In this document: piece by piece, positions 18,393 through 27,005 of the stretch
Numbering within the stretch: the first letter of the stretch is position 1
Layout of the letters: the number at the start of each line of letters is the position of its first letter
Origin: Gluconobacter kanchanaburiensis NBRC 103587
GTDB taxonomy: Bacteria; Pseudomonadota; Alphaproteobacteria; Acetobacterales; Acetobacteraceae
Direction of reading: 5' to 3'
NCBI RefSeq assembly: GCF_007988905.1
Contig: NZ_BJVA01000012.1
Span: forward strand, 1-64,000
DNA length: 64,000 bases
Translations under genes and position numbers: made by a program
The notes under the pieces: model-generated
What the model was told of the DNA's origin: nothing
What the model saw: only the letters and a program-made list of their open reading frames with translations
Database searches by the model: none

Positions 18393-18394
18393 AT
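18381..18394. promoter_or_regulatory. Perfect palindrome ATTGGTTAACCAAT covering a start codon
   Basis: A 14-base perfect palindrome whose last two bases are the AT of the ATG at 18393. No Shine-Dalgarno sequence is visible there. It could be an operator that blocks transcription or initiation, but no known protein is assigned to it. Confidence 0.4.
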
Positions 18395-19538
18395 GATTAA
18401 ATCTGATGCTATTAGCAACCCTTCATCTACATACATCAATATACTGAATTCCTGCCACGACCATCAGGCCATCACCTATTATCAAAAGCATGGCGCGGAA
18501 ACAGTAGAGCATGCTTTCGCCATCGCCAACATCCTTCACATCCATAGCAAGGTTCTTGAGGCCTCCTTTTTTTACAGGGTGGCTTTCGACATGCACAGCA
18601 AGCAGCAGACGGAATTTCCTCTTCCGCAGTCATTGCTCCAGGTCAGGCTGCTCTGTCTTCTGAAATCGTCCAATACACCCCCGCCGGAAGAACTTGAGGA
18701 GCTGGAAGGCTATTCGCCGGGCCTCGCCAACTATATTCGTGGAATCCAGGCTGCCTGGCATCATGGCAGAACGGCGGAAGGCCTCGAACTGGTTGGAAAT
18801 GCCTTCGAAAGCTTTCATTCCGGAGAAGAAATAGACCGGCTTTATCTGGAACTGGCCCTGCGACATCCGCCGGCCGGTTTGGAGGCTCATGAAGAAAACG
18901 ACGGATTGCCCCATGTGCCAGCCCGACTTTACATGTACTGGGACAGCAATCCGCCTGACGAAATCCTTAGAAACGTCCAGTATCATCAGGAACTGCTCGG
19001 CGCGGACTTTCTGTTTTTTGATCGTGAATCTGCCAGTAAATGGCTTTACGATCATTACGGCCGGGAAATCTGCGAAATTTTCCGGAAAGTCCGCCATCCG
19101 GCCGAAGGCGCCGACCTTCTTCGCCTCTACGTCATTCTCGCAAATGGTGGCTGGTGGCTAGATGCCGACCTTCGGATCCGTTCAAAAGACGCCTGGGACC
19201 GTCTTGCGACAACCACCCGCAGAAGCTGCCGTCTTTTCACGACGCATAATTATGTGCTGCATAACGACTTCTTCGGTGCGGCACCGGGAAGTTCCTATGT
19301 CGCCAATGCCGCCATGACGGCATTGGTCAACACATTCAGTTATCCCGATCTCTACATCGCGTTCAAGACCGGCCCGGGTGTGCTGAACCGCGCTATCAGC
19401 CGGGCGATCCACACCGCTTTACAGAGCAAACAGCCAATTTCAGACCTTCAGATCAATGACCAAAACGGCTTCAACGATTTCGTGGAGGAATACGACGTCA
19501 CCTACAAGCACGTCAGTTCCTCCTGGCACAGCGCATAG
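18393..19538 (+). CDS. DXD-motif sugar transferase (capsular/OCH1-like glycosyltransferase)
   Basis: A 381-residue cytosolic glycosyltransferase. The C-terminal half has the DXD-sugar-binding family pattern: PARLYMYWDSNPPDEILRNV, then RHPAEGADLLRLYVILANGG followed directly by WWLDADLRI, where DAD is the nucleotide-sugar metal motif. The N-terminal 170 residues are helical and TPR-like. It is convergent with a GT4 gene and close to two more glycosyltransferase genes, so a role in surface polysaccharide or protein glycosylation is likely. The start lacks a ribosome site and lies within a palindrome, so a later start cannot be excluded. Confidence 0.8.
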   Translation: MIKSDAISNPSSTYINILNSCHDHQAITYYQKHGAETVEHAFAIANILHIHSKVLEASFFYRVAFDMHSKQQTEFPLPQSLLQVRLLCLLKSSNTPPPEELEELEGYSPGLANYIRGIQAAWHHGRTAEGLELVGNAFESFHSGEEIDRLYLELALRHPPAGLEAHEENDGLPHVPARLYMYWDSNPPDEILRNVQYHQELLGADFLFFDRESASKWLYDHYGREICEIFRKVRHPAEGADLLRLYVILANGGWWLDADLRIRSKDAWDRLATTTRRSCRLFTTHNYVLHNDFFGAAPGSSYVANAAMTALVNTFSYPDLYIAFKTGPGVLNRAISRAIHTALQSKQPISDLQINDQNGFNDFVEEYDVTYKHVSSSWHSA

Positions 19539-19572
19539 ACGATTAAAAACAGCGCCCCCTGTTCTGGCGTCC

Positions 19573-20805
19573 TTATGAACGATGCGTGCTGACGATCTGG
19601 TCAACCAAGCCGTCATAACGCTCCAGATAGCTCTTCAAACAAAGTTCGGCTTCGGCATATCGCCGGGCTTCCTGACCTAGGCGACGGGCACTTCGTCGGT
19701 CATCCAACATGACCAAGGTGGCCTCGGCAATTCTGTCAGGCTCCAGAAACGGCACCAGTCGCCCGGTCACATTCTCGGTAATGAATTCCCGTACGGGCGC
19801 GGTATCACTACCGATAATAGGGCATCCCGTAGCCATGGCTTCACGAAGGGACCAGGATGCGACGAAAGGATATGTCAGATAGAGATGGGCGTCTGAACGC
19901 CTCAGAAGAGCGCGGAAATCATCGTATTCGACCTTGCCGACGAAATGAACGCGCTCAAGATCAAGACGTGCACCGACCTCGCGCAGCATGATTTCGCGCC
20001 AGCTACCGCCTCCGGGCGGGAGCGTCCCATAGCTGACCTTGTCCCCACCAACAAGAATGACGTGGGCATCCGGGCGTTCAGCCAGAATACGCGGAAGCGC
20101 CCGCATCACCACATGAAAGCCGCGATAAGGTTCAAGGTCCCGCGCGACATAGGTCACGAGAGAGTCTTTGGGGGTGATTTTGACACCATTGATGACGAGA
20201 TTACGCCGTCTTGCCTGAGGCTCCGGGCAGCAAAGCTCCAGATTGACCCCTTCACGGAGCAGGGAAATTTTCTCCTGCGCCCAGCTTGGATAGGTACCCC
20301 ACTGAAACTGGGTAGGGCTTTGACCGTAACCATTCGCCAGACACAGGGCCTGGAGATTGATCGAATTCTTGACCCGAACGGCCGCCGCCAATTCCGGGGA
20401 GGGCGGAAATTCAGGGTCGAAGCCGACATCGTTCCGATCGGCATGATAGAAGAATTCGAAATATCCGAGGATCGGGCAGCCCGGAAAGACATCGCCCAGA
20501 TTAAGCAGTTCGCCCCAGCCGTGATGACCAATGATGATATCCGGTTCGTATCCCAAGCCCTTGAGCGTTCTGGCAGCCGTGGCCACGGCTTCGGCACGGA
20601 GAAGACCGTACTCGAACTCCCTCAGATGCGGATGGGTTTCCATGGAAGGAAGACGCGGGACACGATAGATAGCCCGCCTGACGCCGGGAATATGACCGTT
20701 ATTCGCCTCGGAAATGAAAACGATCTCATGACCCCGCGCCTGAAGATGACGGACGAAGTGCAGAAACTGCCCAGGAAAATTCTGGTGGACGAATAGATAA
20801 CGCAC
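19573..20805 (-). CDS. Family 4 glycosyltransferase (GT-B fold)
   Basis: A 410-residue retaining glycosyltransferase. The N-terminal Rossmann domain starts with RYLFVHQNFPGQFLHFVRHL; the C-terminal domain has the GT4 pattern LVTYVARDLEPYRGF, then LYLTYPFVASWSLREAMATG and IIGSDTAPVREFI, including the EX7E-like acidic pair. A GTG at 20883 opens a longer frame without a ribosome site; the GTG at 20805 has GGAG five bases upstream and gives the usual VRYLFVHQN start, so it is preferred. Donor and acceptor are unknown. It lies 134 bases after the ChW-like gene on the same strand. Confidence 0.85.
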   Translation of the reverse strand: MRYLFVHQNFPGQFLHFVRHLQARGHEIVFISEANNGHIPGVRRAIYRVPRLPSMETHPHLREFEYGLLRAEAVATAARTLKGLGYEPDIIIGHHGWGELLNLGDVFPGCPILGYFEFFYHADRNDVGFDPEFPPSPELAAAVRVKNSINLQALCLANGYGQSPTQFQWGTYPSWAQEKISLLREGVNLELCCPEPQARRRNLVINGVKITPKDSLVTYVARDLEPYRGFHVVMRALPRILAERPDAHVILVGGDKVSYGTLPPGGGSWREIMLREVGARLDLERVHFVGKVEYDDFRALLRRSDAHLYLTYPFVASWSLREAMATGCPIIGSDTAPVREFITENVTGRLVPFLEPDRIAEATLVMLDDRRSARRLGQEARRYAEAELCLKSYLERYDGLVDQIVSTHRS

Positions 20806-20886
20806 ATCTTCTCCGGAAAGACAGGACGCCTCTGCGGCTTCCTGTTCGCGCGCGGAGAGGACAGCAGATGGCAGCAGTTTCACAAG

Positions 20887-20915
20887 AACCGGAGACGCCT
20901 GACATGCCTCCGGTT
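20887..20915 (-). terminator. Hairpin between the ChW-like gene and the GT4 gene
   Basis: An 8-bp stem AACCGGAG (20887-20894) with CTCCGGTT (20908-20915) and a 13-base loop. It has no T tract on the minus strand, so it may be a weak terminator, a processing site or nothing. Confidence 0.3.
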
Positions 20916-20939
20916 ACAGCGTCGGAAATCGTCAATCCA

Positions 20940-21974
20940 TCAGGATGACGGGGTGGTCTTGCGCTTTTTGGGCGCCGCCGGCTTCGCCAGGGCTTCGGCA
21001 GCTTTCACAGGGCGCGCCTTGGCAGCGGCTTTGCCCGGGGCAGCCTTGGCGGCGGACTTGGCAGCAGCAGGCTTGCCGGACGCGGACTTTGTCGAAGCCT
21101 TCGGAGCAGATGTCGCTTCTTCTTCCCCGGTCACGAATTCGAGCAAGAAGGCTTCCAGCGGTGCAAGACTTTCCGCCTCGAGCGCTTCGGAGCCATCCAC
21201 CGGACCAAGCCGCGTGCCATCCGTGAAGGTGGCCGTCAGACGGACCTTGAGCGTTTCGGCGGATTGACCCTTCAGACGCACCCTAAGCCCGAGAATGGGC
21301 AGAGCCATACCGCGCGAGCCACAGTACTGACCGCCTTCAGCCCAGGGAGAGAGCCACCCCTTTCCGAGAACAGCTTGATATTCGACATCCGCAGCGGGAA
21401 CGCCTTCTTCCGGTGCAATACTGAAGCCTTCGATCCAGCTCTGGCTACCCGGAACGCCCATCCAGTGTCCAATGCCCGTAGAAACATCCCCGCGACGCTG
21501 GATATGGGCGGAAATATCACTGGAGACTTTCTCAGCCACCGTCTCGGCAGATGTAGCGGCTTCGCTACCTGCGGACGCAGCGGCGGGAGGTGCGGATACT
21601 GCCGGGGCCGCGGAAGCCGGTGTCACCGGACCCGCGAGTTGCGCGACCTGCAGCCTGGGTGCGGGATGGGGGCTGTCAGGTTCCTGATAGGTGGTAACCA
21701 GAACCGCTGCTGGTCCGCGCATGACTCGGACCAGAGCCGCGCCGTTCGATCCTCCGATCCAGCCATCCTCCTCGAAGGTGCTGACCGTCACGATCCCCGG
21801 TGGCGTGCCAGGTGCGCGGGAAATCCGAACTCCCGGGAGACCGGCAGCTCCGGCGGGAGCCTGACCGGCGGCATGAAAGATGCAGAAAATTCCTGCATCC
21901 AGCACCATCATGTGCGCCCCGGCCTTGAGGTCAATGACCCGGTTCTGTCGCGGTGCTTCGGCGGCGTTAGACAT
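20940..21974 (-). CDS. ChW-repeat-like protein with Lys/Ala-rich C-terminal tail
   Basis: 344 residues without signal peptide or membrane helix. Residues about 150-240 resemble clostridial hydrophobic-W (ChW) repeats: HIQRRGDVSTGIGHWMG, SWIEGFSIAP, then VEYQAVLGKGWLSPWAEGGQ and GSRGMALPILGLRVRLKG. An Ala/Pro linker precedes these. Residues 288-344 form a tail of Ala, Lys and Pro (KPAAAKSAAKAAPGKAAAK) like histone H1 or phase-variable bacterial histone-like tails. A good ribosome site (GGGAG, six bases) supports the start. It lies between two glycosyltransferase genes; function unknown. The family match is from pattern alone and needs a profile search. Confidence 0.55.
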   Translation of the reverse strand: MSNAAEAPRQNRVIDLKAGAHMMVLDAGIFCIFHAAGQAPAGAAGLPGVRISRAPGTPPGIVTVSTFEEDGWIGGSNGAALVRVMRGPAAVLVTTYQEPDSPHPAPRLQVAQLAGPVTPASAAPAVSAPPAAASAGSEAATSAETVAEKVSSDISAHIQRRGDVSTGIGHWMGVPGSQSWIEGFSIAPEEGVPAADVEYQAVLGKGWLSPWAEGGQYCGSRGMALPILGLRVRLKGQSAETLKVRLTATFTDGTRLGPVDGSEALEAESLAPLEAFLLEFVTGEEEATSAPKASTKSASGKPAAAKSAAKAAPGKAAAKARPVKAAEALAKPAAPKKRKTTPSS

Positions 21975-22157
21975 TCCCTACTCCCAATTGCGTCCGTTCT
22001 TGCAGGCAATAATACCGGTATGTTTCATGAACTGTCACGCGTGGTTCTTACAGTTATGAACAGCATCCCGACGATGTGTTACGGCAGCCTTCTATAAGTA
22101 CCGGCTTCTGTTTCGGCGTTATAGTGGCCTATTTCGATAGAAAAGGTAAACCGCTCC

Positions 22158-25121
22158 TCACCGGGACGATCCCCATTTCCGCATCAGGATCGCCGCGAGC
22201 TGAAATGCCGGGATTCCGAGAGGTATGGCGAGACCTGCTCCGCTTTTGCGAACCCGTTCTCCCTGTGCCCCAAGATCAAAGCAGACCGCCTCCAGACCGC
22301 TGCGCCACACTTGCCCCAGTGCATAGCACCATGTCTCAGGCGCAATGGAGGGTATCAGCCCGACATCGGGTTTCTGCTGACGGATAAGATCCTGAACTTC
22401 GTTCTCGCGGTATTCGCCTGTCACCCTCACGCCCAATGCGATCAGAGCGTCGTCATCATGCGTATGCCCTACCAGGGACAGTTCGATGGGAAGCCGGTGG
22501 GCCCGGATCTCCCTCGCAAGATCCAAAAGAACGTCATAGCCTTTCCACTGACTGATTCCCCCCACCACACACACTCTAAGAGGCTGCCCGGACAACCCAG
22601 GACGCGCAGCCCGGATATCCGCCTGCAACTCTGCATCATCTTCAAGGGGAATGGTCTGGATCGTCAGACCCGGAAAGTGCCGGGTAATCCGCCGGACCGT
22701 ATCGTCAGTCGGCGCCATGAGCGCACGCGCCGATGACAGTTCGTGTGCGGATCGGGCAAGAAGCCCGGAAATCGAGATATCTTCTCCCAGATATCCTCCC
22801 CAGCGTGAGACACATTTCTCGCATCCCGCCTGATCGGGTTCGCCGCAGTAACGCCCTTCTCCGTCACAAAGAGAAATGCGCGGACAGAACCAGATATGGT
22901 CATGGATGAAGATATCACAGGGGATGTCCAGTGCCTCGTGGAGCGTCCGGATGGCAGGCGCATGGCCGATCAGATGATGCCATTCGACCACCCTCACCCT
23001 CAGAGACCGCAGCAAATCCAGTAACCCGGGGAGTTCTCGGGGAAGGGAGAATTTCAGATTGGGAAACCTCTTCTCTTCAGAAACATGCTCGAGAAGACAG
23101 CCGGTTGCGTGCGGCCGCAGGGCAAGAGCAAGTTCGCCCGCAGCCTCAAAAGCTGCGGAGCGCTCGCGTACGACGCGACCCACCCCGCCGCCGGCATCGT
23201 GCTGCACCATCAGAACGGCTGGCCGGCCCGCGGCCAGACGCAGCAGTGCCGCTGCGTCCAGTCTGCGCCGTGTTTCATGCAATGGATCGGCTTTGATGAA
23301 GCACTTGACAAGCTGATTGTAGCCGGGATGGAGAGCATTGAGGATCTGGAGGTTCCGCGCGCCGAGTGCTTTGCGGGCTCCCCCGAACGAGGCCGACCCG
23401 ACATGCGCCACGAAGAGCTCGGGAGCCGCCAGATGACGAAATCCCTTTGCCGAGGCCCGCAGGCAGAAATCGTTCTCTTCGCCATATCCCTGCGCAAAAA
23501 TATCTTCGCGAAAGAGACCGACTTCCAACAGGCAGTCTGCGGAAATCGCCATGCAGAAGCCATGGGCCGTGGGCAGTTCGATCCTGTCCCCGCCAGTTCC
23601 GGCGCCGTCACCACAGACGTCGCGGCACAACCGGTCCATTGCCCGCATCTCCCTCAGGGAAGGGACGGGATTTGATCGGTCGACCGACGGATAGGACATA
23701 ATAGTCGCGTCATTGGAAAACGGAGTCACCGTTCCGGTATCCGACTGGATGAGCCTTGCCCGCAGCCGTTCGACCCAACCTGCCGGAACCAGGGTATCGC
23801 TATTGAGCAGCAGGATATCCCGCCCCTCGGCGGCGCGGATGCCGTCATTGGCCGAAATCGGAAAACCCCTGTTCCGGTCATGCCGGATCAGCAGGATCCG
23901 CCCTTCTTCCGCAAACCGGTCGAGTGCAGAAGCCAGCGCGGGCTCGGGACTAGCGTCATCGACCACGATCACTGGGACGTCCGCCGGGCAGGTCACGAGG
24001 ACGGTCCGCAGGCAGGCCATCGTGGTTGAACAGGCGGCATAAACGGGAATGACAACCGCGCAGCCCGGAGACGCACGCAGACCGGACGCCCGGGGCATTC
24101 CGGATCTAACGGCGACAGGCTGAAACCGGGCGGCCAGTCCCCCTGTCTGGCCTGTGACAAGCCTGCCAGTCAGAGGATCGACAGGCGCACCCGTCAGAAG
24201 ATGTCCGTTTGCATCTCTCAGCTCCAGCGGTCCCGGATCTCCTGGAGGCAAGAGTGCCGCGGGGACGTGAAAGATACGGTTGCGGGCCAGCGGGATATCG
24301 CTGTCCACATCCTGGGCGAAAGCTTCAGCGCGGAGATGGGAACCGTCCCACAATGTGACTTGCGGAACATGTTCAGGCTCGGCGGGTGTCCAAATCCAGC
24401 CCGTCAAACCGTCGATATCCGCCTCGACAAAAGACTCGCAGCGGGTCAGGGCCGCAATATCGAGCGGACTGCCCAGAACATGCCGCCGGCCTGAGCGGAC
24501 TTCCAGCTGGCGAGCCAACCGCCAGCCCTCGGACAGAACGTGCACGCCGTCCTTCAGTCCCGTCGCCACCTCCTGTCCATCCAGAAGCAGGCGAACAGGT
24601 CGGGCGGCACGGATCAGGAGCGTCCCATTATTGGACGCAGTCATCCAGCCGAGGCGCCCTCCGGCGGCGGCAATCTGATCCGCGATGGGATGGGTTTCGG
24701 GGGTGGCATGAAAGCGTGAAAGCGCGTCCTGCATCCGGCAGCCGGCTTCGTCCAGACGCTCCAGCCGCACAAGGCAGAGGACTTCCAGAAAAGCGGCTTC
24801 ACGCAGGGCGTATGTTTCCCGCAATTCCCGCATGCGAAGCAAACAGTCTGCGAGCCGGCCCGCCGACAGACAGGCCAGCCCGACAGCCCATTTCAGATTG
24901 GGATTTGTACGGGACATCCGCTCGGCGCGCTCCAGCCAGAACAGCCCGAGAGAAATGTTTCCACCCTGAAGCGCAGCCTGCCCTCTGGAAAAAGCCTCCT
25001 GTGCGCGACGGCTCATTGCCTCCCGCCAAAGGGCCCGCTCTTTTTCGCTGACCGTCCGGCCAAAGCCCGCAAAAGCGGCACCAGAGGTCCTGCGGCGCGA
25101 AACGGAACGGTCAGCCGACAC
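22158..25121 (-). CDS. Bifunctional glycosyltransferase: N-terminal helical repeats, GT2, GT4-like C-terminus
   Basis: A 987-residue protein with two glycosyltransferase modules. Residues 1-150 are TPR-like helices; 150-340 form a beta-rich linker. Around 350-620 lies a GT2 (GT-A) domain: CAVVIPVYAACSTTMACLRT, VIVVDDASPEPAL, ILLLNSDTLVPAGWVERL (DXD-type NSD) and GYGEENDFCLRASAKG. Residues about 640-987 form a GT-B domain: DIFIHDHIWFCPRISLCDGE with a Cys cluster (YCGEPDQAGCEKC), then VCVVGGISQWKGYDVL. The GTG start lies five bases after the Sel1 gene, so the two are coupled. Likely polymerises or decorates a surface glycan with two sugars. Confidence 0.82.
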   Translation of the reverse strand: MSADRSVSRRRTSGAAFAGFGRTVSEKERALWREAMSRRAQEAFSRGQAALQGGNISLGLFWLERAERMSRTNPNLKWAVGLACLSAGRLADCLLRMRELRETYALREAAFLEVLCLVRLERLDEAGCRMQDALSRFHATPETHPIADQIAAAGGRLGWMTASNNGTLLIRAARPVRLLLDGQEVATGLKDGVHVLSEGWRLARQLEVRSGRRHVLGSPLDIAALTRCESFVEADIDGLTGWIWTPAEPEHVPQVTLWDGSHLRAEAFAQDVDSDIPLARNRIFHVPAALLPPGDPGPLELRDANGHLLTGAPVDPLTGRLVTGQTGGLAARFQPVAVRSGMPRASGLRASPGCAVVIPVYAACSTTMACLRTVLVTCPADVPVIVVDDASPEPALASALDRFAEEGRILLIRHDRNRGFPISANDGIRAAEGRDILLLNSDTLVPAGWVERLRARLIQSDTGTVTPFSNDATIMSYPSVDRSNPVPSLREMRAMDRLCRDVCGDGAGTGGDRIELPTAHGFCMAISADCLLEVGLFREDIFAQGYGEENDFCLRASAKGFRHLAAPELFVAHVGSASFGGARKALGARNLQILNALHPGYNQLVKCFIKADPLHETRRRLDAAALLRLAAGRPAVLMVQHDAGGGVGRVVRERSAAFEAAGELALALRPHATGCLLEHVSEEKRFPNLKFSLPRELPGLLDLLRSLRVRVVEWHHLIGHAPAIRTLHEALDIPCDIFIHDHIWFCPRISLCDGEGRYCGEPDQAGCEKCVSRWGGYLGEDISISGLLARSAHELSSARALMAPTDDTVRRITRHFPGLTIQTIPLEDDAELQADIRAARPGLSGQPLRVCVVGGISQWKGYDVLLDLAREIRAHRLPIELSLVGHTHDDDALIALGVRVTGEYRENEVQDLIRQQKPDVGLIPSIAPETWCYALGQVWRSGLEAVCFDLGAQGERVRKSGAGLAIPLGIPAFQLAAILMRKWGSSR

Positions 25122-25126
25122 GGAAA

Positions 25127-26899
25127 TCAGTCATCATCATCCGGCTGAGCCTCATCCAGAAGCACGAGTTCCGCTTCGGCGTCACGGATGTTCTGGGCTT
25201 TCGCGCGCTCCAGCCAGACCCGGCCCTCGACAGGATCCGTCACTCCCGCCAGGCCCCGCACGAGGTAGCGGCCAAGCATCATCTGCGCCAGACCATTGCC
25301 GCGCTGTGCCGCCTTGCGGAACCAGAGCTGGGCCTGGGGACGGTTTTCGGGGACGTCGTGACCGCCACCATACATCGCCGCCAGCGAGAACATCGCATCG
25401 ACATTTCCGCTTTCCGCGGCATGCCGGTAGAATGTCAGAGCCTTATCGTGATCGCGGCGTCCATTGATGCTACCGTTCACAAGAAGAGCCGCAACAGTGA
25501 CCTGCGCCTCGGCCATACCGGCATCCGCCGCCTTTTCCATCCAGTAAAGTGCCTGTGTCGGATCGGGCTGCACGCCCCGTCCCTCAAGCAACATTCTACC
25601 ATACCAGTACTGTGCATTGACGACGCCATCAGCGGCCTTCTGCATCCACCGCGCCGCCTCCCGCCCATCCTGGGTCCCGGTCACACCTTCAGAAAAACAG
25701 ACGCCCAGATTGAAAGCACCGACCAGATCGCCCTTCTCCGCCGCTTTCTCGAAGCGCGACTGAAGAGCCCGTCTCTCATCGGCTGTCGCGGACGCACCAG
25801 CGAGAATCAAGTTTCCGAAATCCGCATCCGCATGGACGTCTCCCGCTTCAGAAGCAATACGGAACCAGTGAGTCGCCACATCGGGATCCTGATGGACACC
25901 ATTCCCCGTAAGATAGAGAAGACCCAGCGCCCGTGCGGCTCCGGCGTGTTTTTGTTCAGCGGCAAGCCGGTACCATTTGGAGGCTTCCATCAGATTAGGC
26001 GGAAGATCTCCCCCATTGGCACACAGATCCCCCAGTAGCGCCGCGGACTGTGTGTCACCGTTCATCGCGGCGCGTTTCAACCAGGTTTCCGCACGCCCGA
26101 AATGCCTTGGCGTGCCGATCCCTTCGAGCAGCATCAGCCCGTATTTCGCCTGGGCAGCCACAATATTGCGTTCCGCTGCTTCCCGGAAATATTCGGCCGC
26201 CCGGCCGAGATCCCGCGGGACGCCAGAGCCGGATTCATACATGCGCCCAAGAATGTCGAATGCGGTTCCAAGACCGCCCTTGCTGGCTTCCCGAAGATGC
26301 TCCGCAGCGGCTGCCAGATCCTCGTCTGTTGAGGCGTCTTGCAGAATACACAGCGCCATCCCCAGATGTCCCTGTGAACATCCAGCCTGAGCCGAACGCT
26401 CATACCAGGTGCGGGCCTGCGGCAAGTCGCGAAGATCCTCCGGACCGCTCGTCAGGATATATCCGAGCAGGGCCTGCGCATCCGGAGAACCGGCTTCAGC
26501 CGCGACTCTGGCCCAGCGCAGCCCGAGATGGAAATCCGGATGTCTCGGTCCGGCTTCAGGCGTGTGCGACAGATCCAGTGCTTCGCGGGACGTCTGGATT
26601 TCGAACCCTTCGGGCAAACCGACCGTATAGAGCGTCGCAAGAACAAAGGCAGCTTCGGTGTGGCCTGCCTGCGCAGCCTGATAGATCCAGCGGGCCCCAT
26701 CCTCAAGGCTGGGAGGAACCCCGATTCCGTCCAGATAGGCACGACCGACACGGAAAGATGCCTCTGCATCTCCCGCGGCGGCAAGGCGGCTGAGAAGAGC
26801 AAAGCCCTGAACGGCCTGCCCTGTTTCCGTGAGGTGGATTGCGTATTCCAGCTTTCCCTTCGATGACAGAAGAGAACCAAAACGATGTTTGATCGACAT
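25127..26899 (-). CDS. Sel1-like repeat (SLR) protein
   Basis: A solenoid of Sel1/TPR-like repeats across almost the whole length (590 residues). The repeat core A-x-x-x-L-G-x-x-Y-x-x-G-x-G-V is seen many times, for example FRVGRAYLDGIGVPPSLEDG, LGRMYESGSGVPRDLGRAAE and MLGRYLVRGLAGVTDPVEG. It ends in the acidic EAQPDDDD. No signal peptide is present, so it is probably a cytoplasmic scaffold. The ATG at 26899 or a GTG at 26908 may start it. It is followed within five bases by the GT2-GT4 gene, which suggests that they act together. Confidence 0.88.
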   Translation of the reverse strand: MSIKHRFGSLLSSKGKLEYAIHLTETGQAVQGFALLSRLAAAGDAEASFRVGRAYLDGIGVPPSLEDGARWIYQAAQAGHTEAAFVLATLYTVGLPEGFEIQTSREALDLSHTPEAGPRHPDFHLGLRWARVAAEAGSPDAQALLGYILTSGPEDLRDLPQARTWYERSAQAGCSQGHLGMALCILQDASTDEDLAAAAEHLREASKGGLGTAFDILGRMYESGSGVPRDLGRAAEYFREAAERNIVAAQAKYGLMLLEGIGTPRHFGRAETWLKRAAMNGDTQSAALLGDLCANGGDLPPNLMEASKWYRLAAEQKHAGAARALGLLYLTGNGVHQDPDVATHWFRIASEAGDVHADADFGNLILAGASATADERRALQSRFEKAAEKGDLVGAFNLGVCFSEGVTGTQDGREAARWMQKAADGVVNAQYWYGRMLLEGRGVQPDPTQALYWMEKAADAGMAEAQVTVAALLVNGSINGRRDHDKALTFYRHAAESGNVDAMFSLAAMYGGGHDVPENRPQAQLWFRKAAQRGNGLAQMMLGRYLVRGLAGVTDPVEGRVWLERAKAQNIRDAEAELVLLDEAQPDDDD

Positions 26900-26933
26900 G
26901 TAAGGCACAGGTCCTGAATGACTATCATATGGA

Positions 26934-26957
26934 AACGCCCGGATCTTGCCGGGCGTT
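26934..26957 (-). terminator. Hairpin between the HlyD gene and the Sel1 gene
   Basis: A 9-bp stem AACGCCCGG (26934-26942) with its complement at 26949-26957 and a six-base loop. On the minus strand only a short T run follows, so it may partly terminate the export operon or reduce expression of the Sel1 and glycosyltransferase genes. Confidence 0.5.
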
Positions 26958-27005
26958 CCTTCGAGCGCTTCTAGGGACGCTCCATGTTTGATCGACGGGT
27001 TCCTG

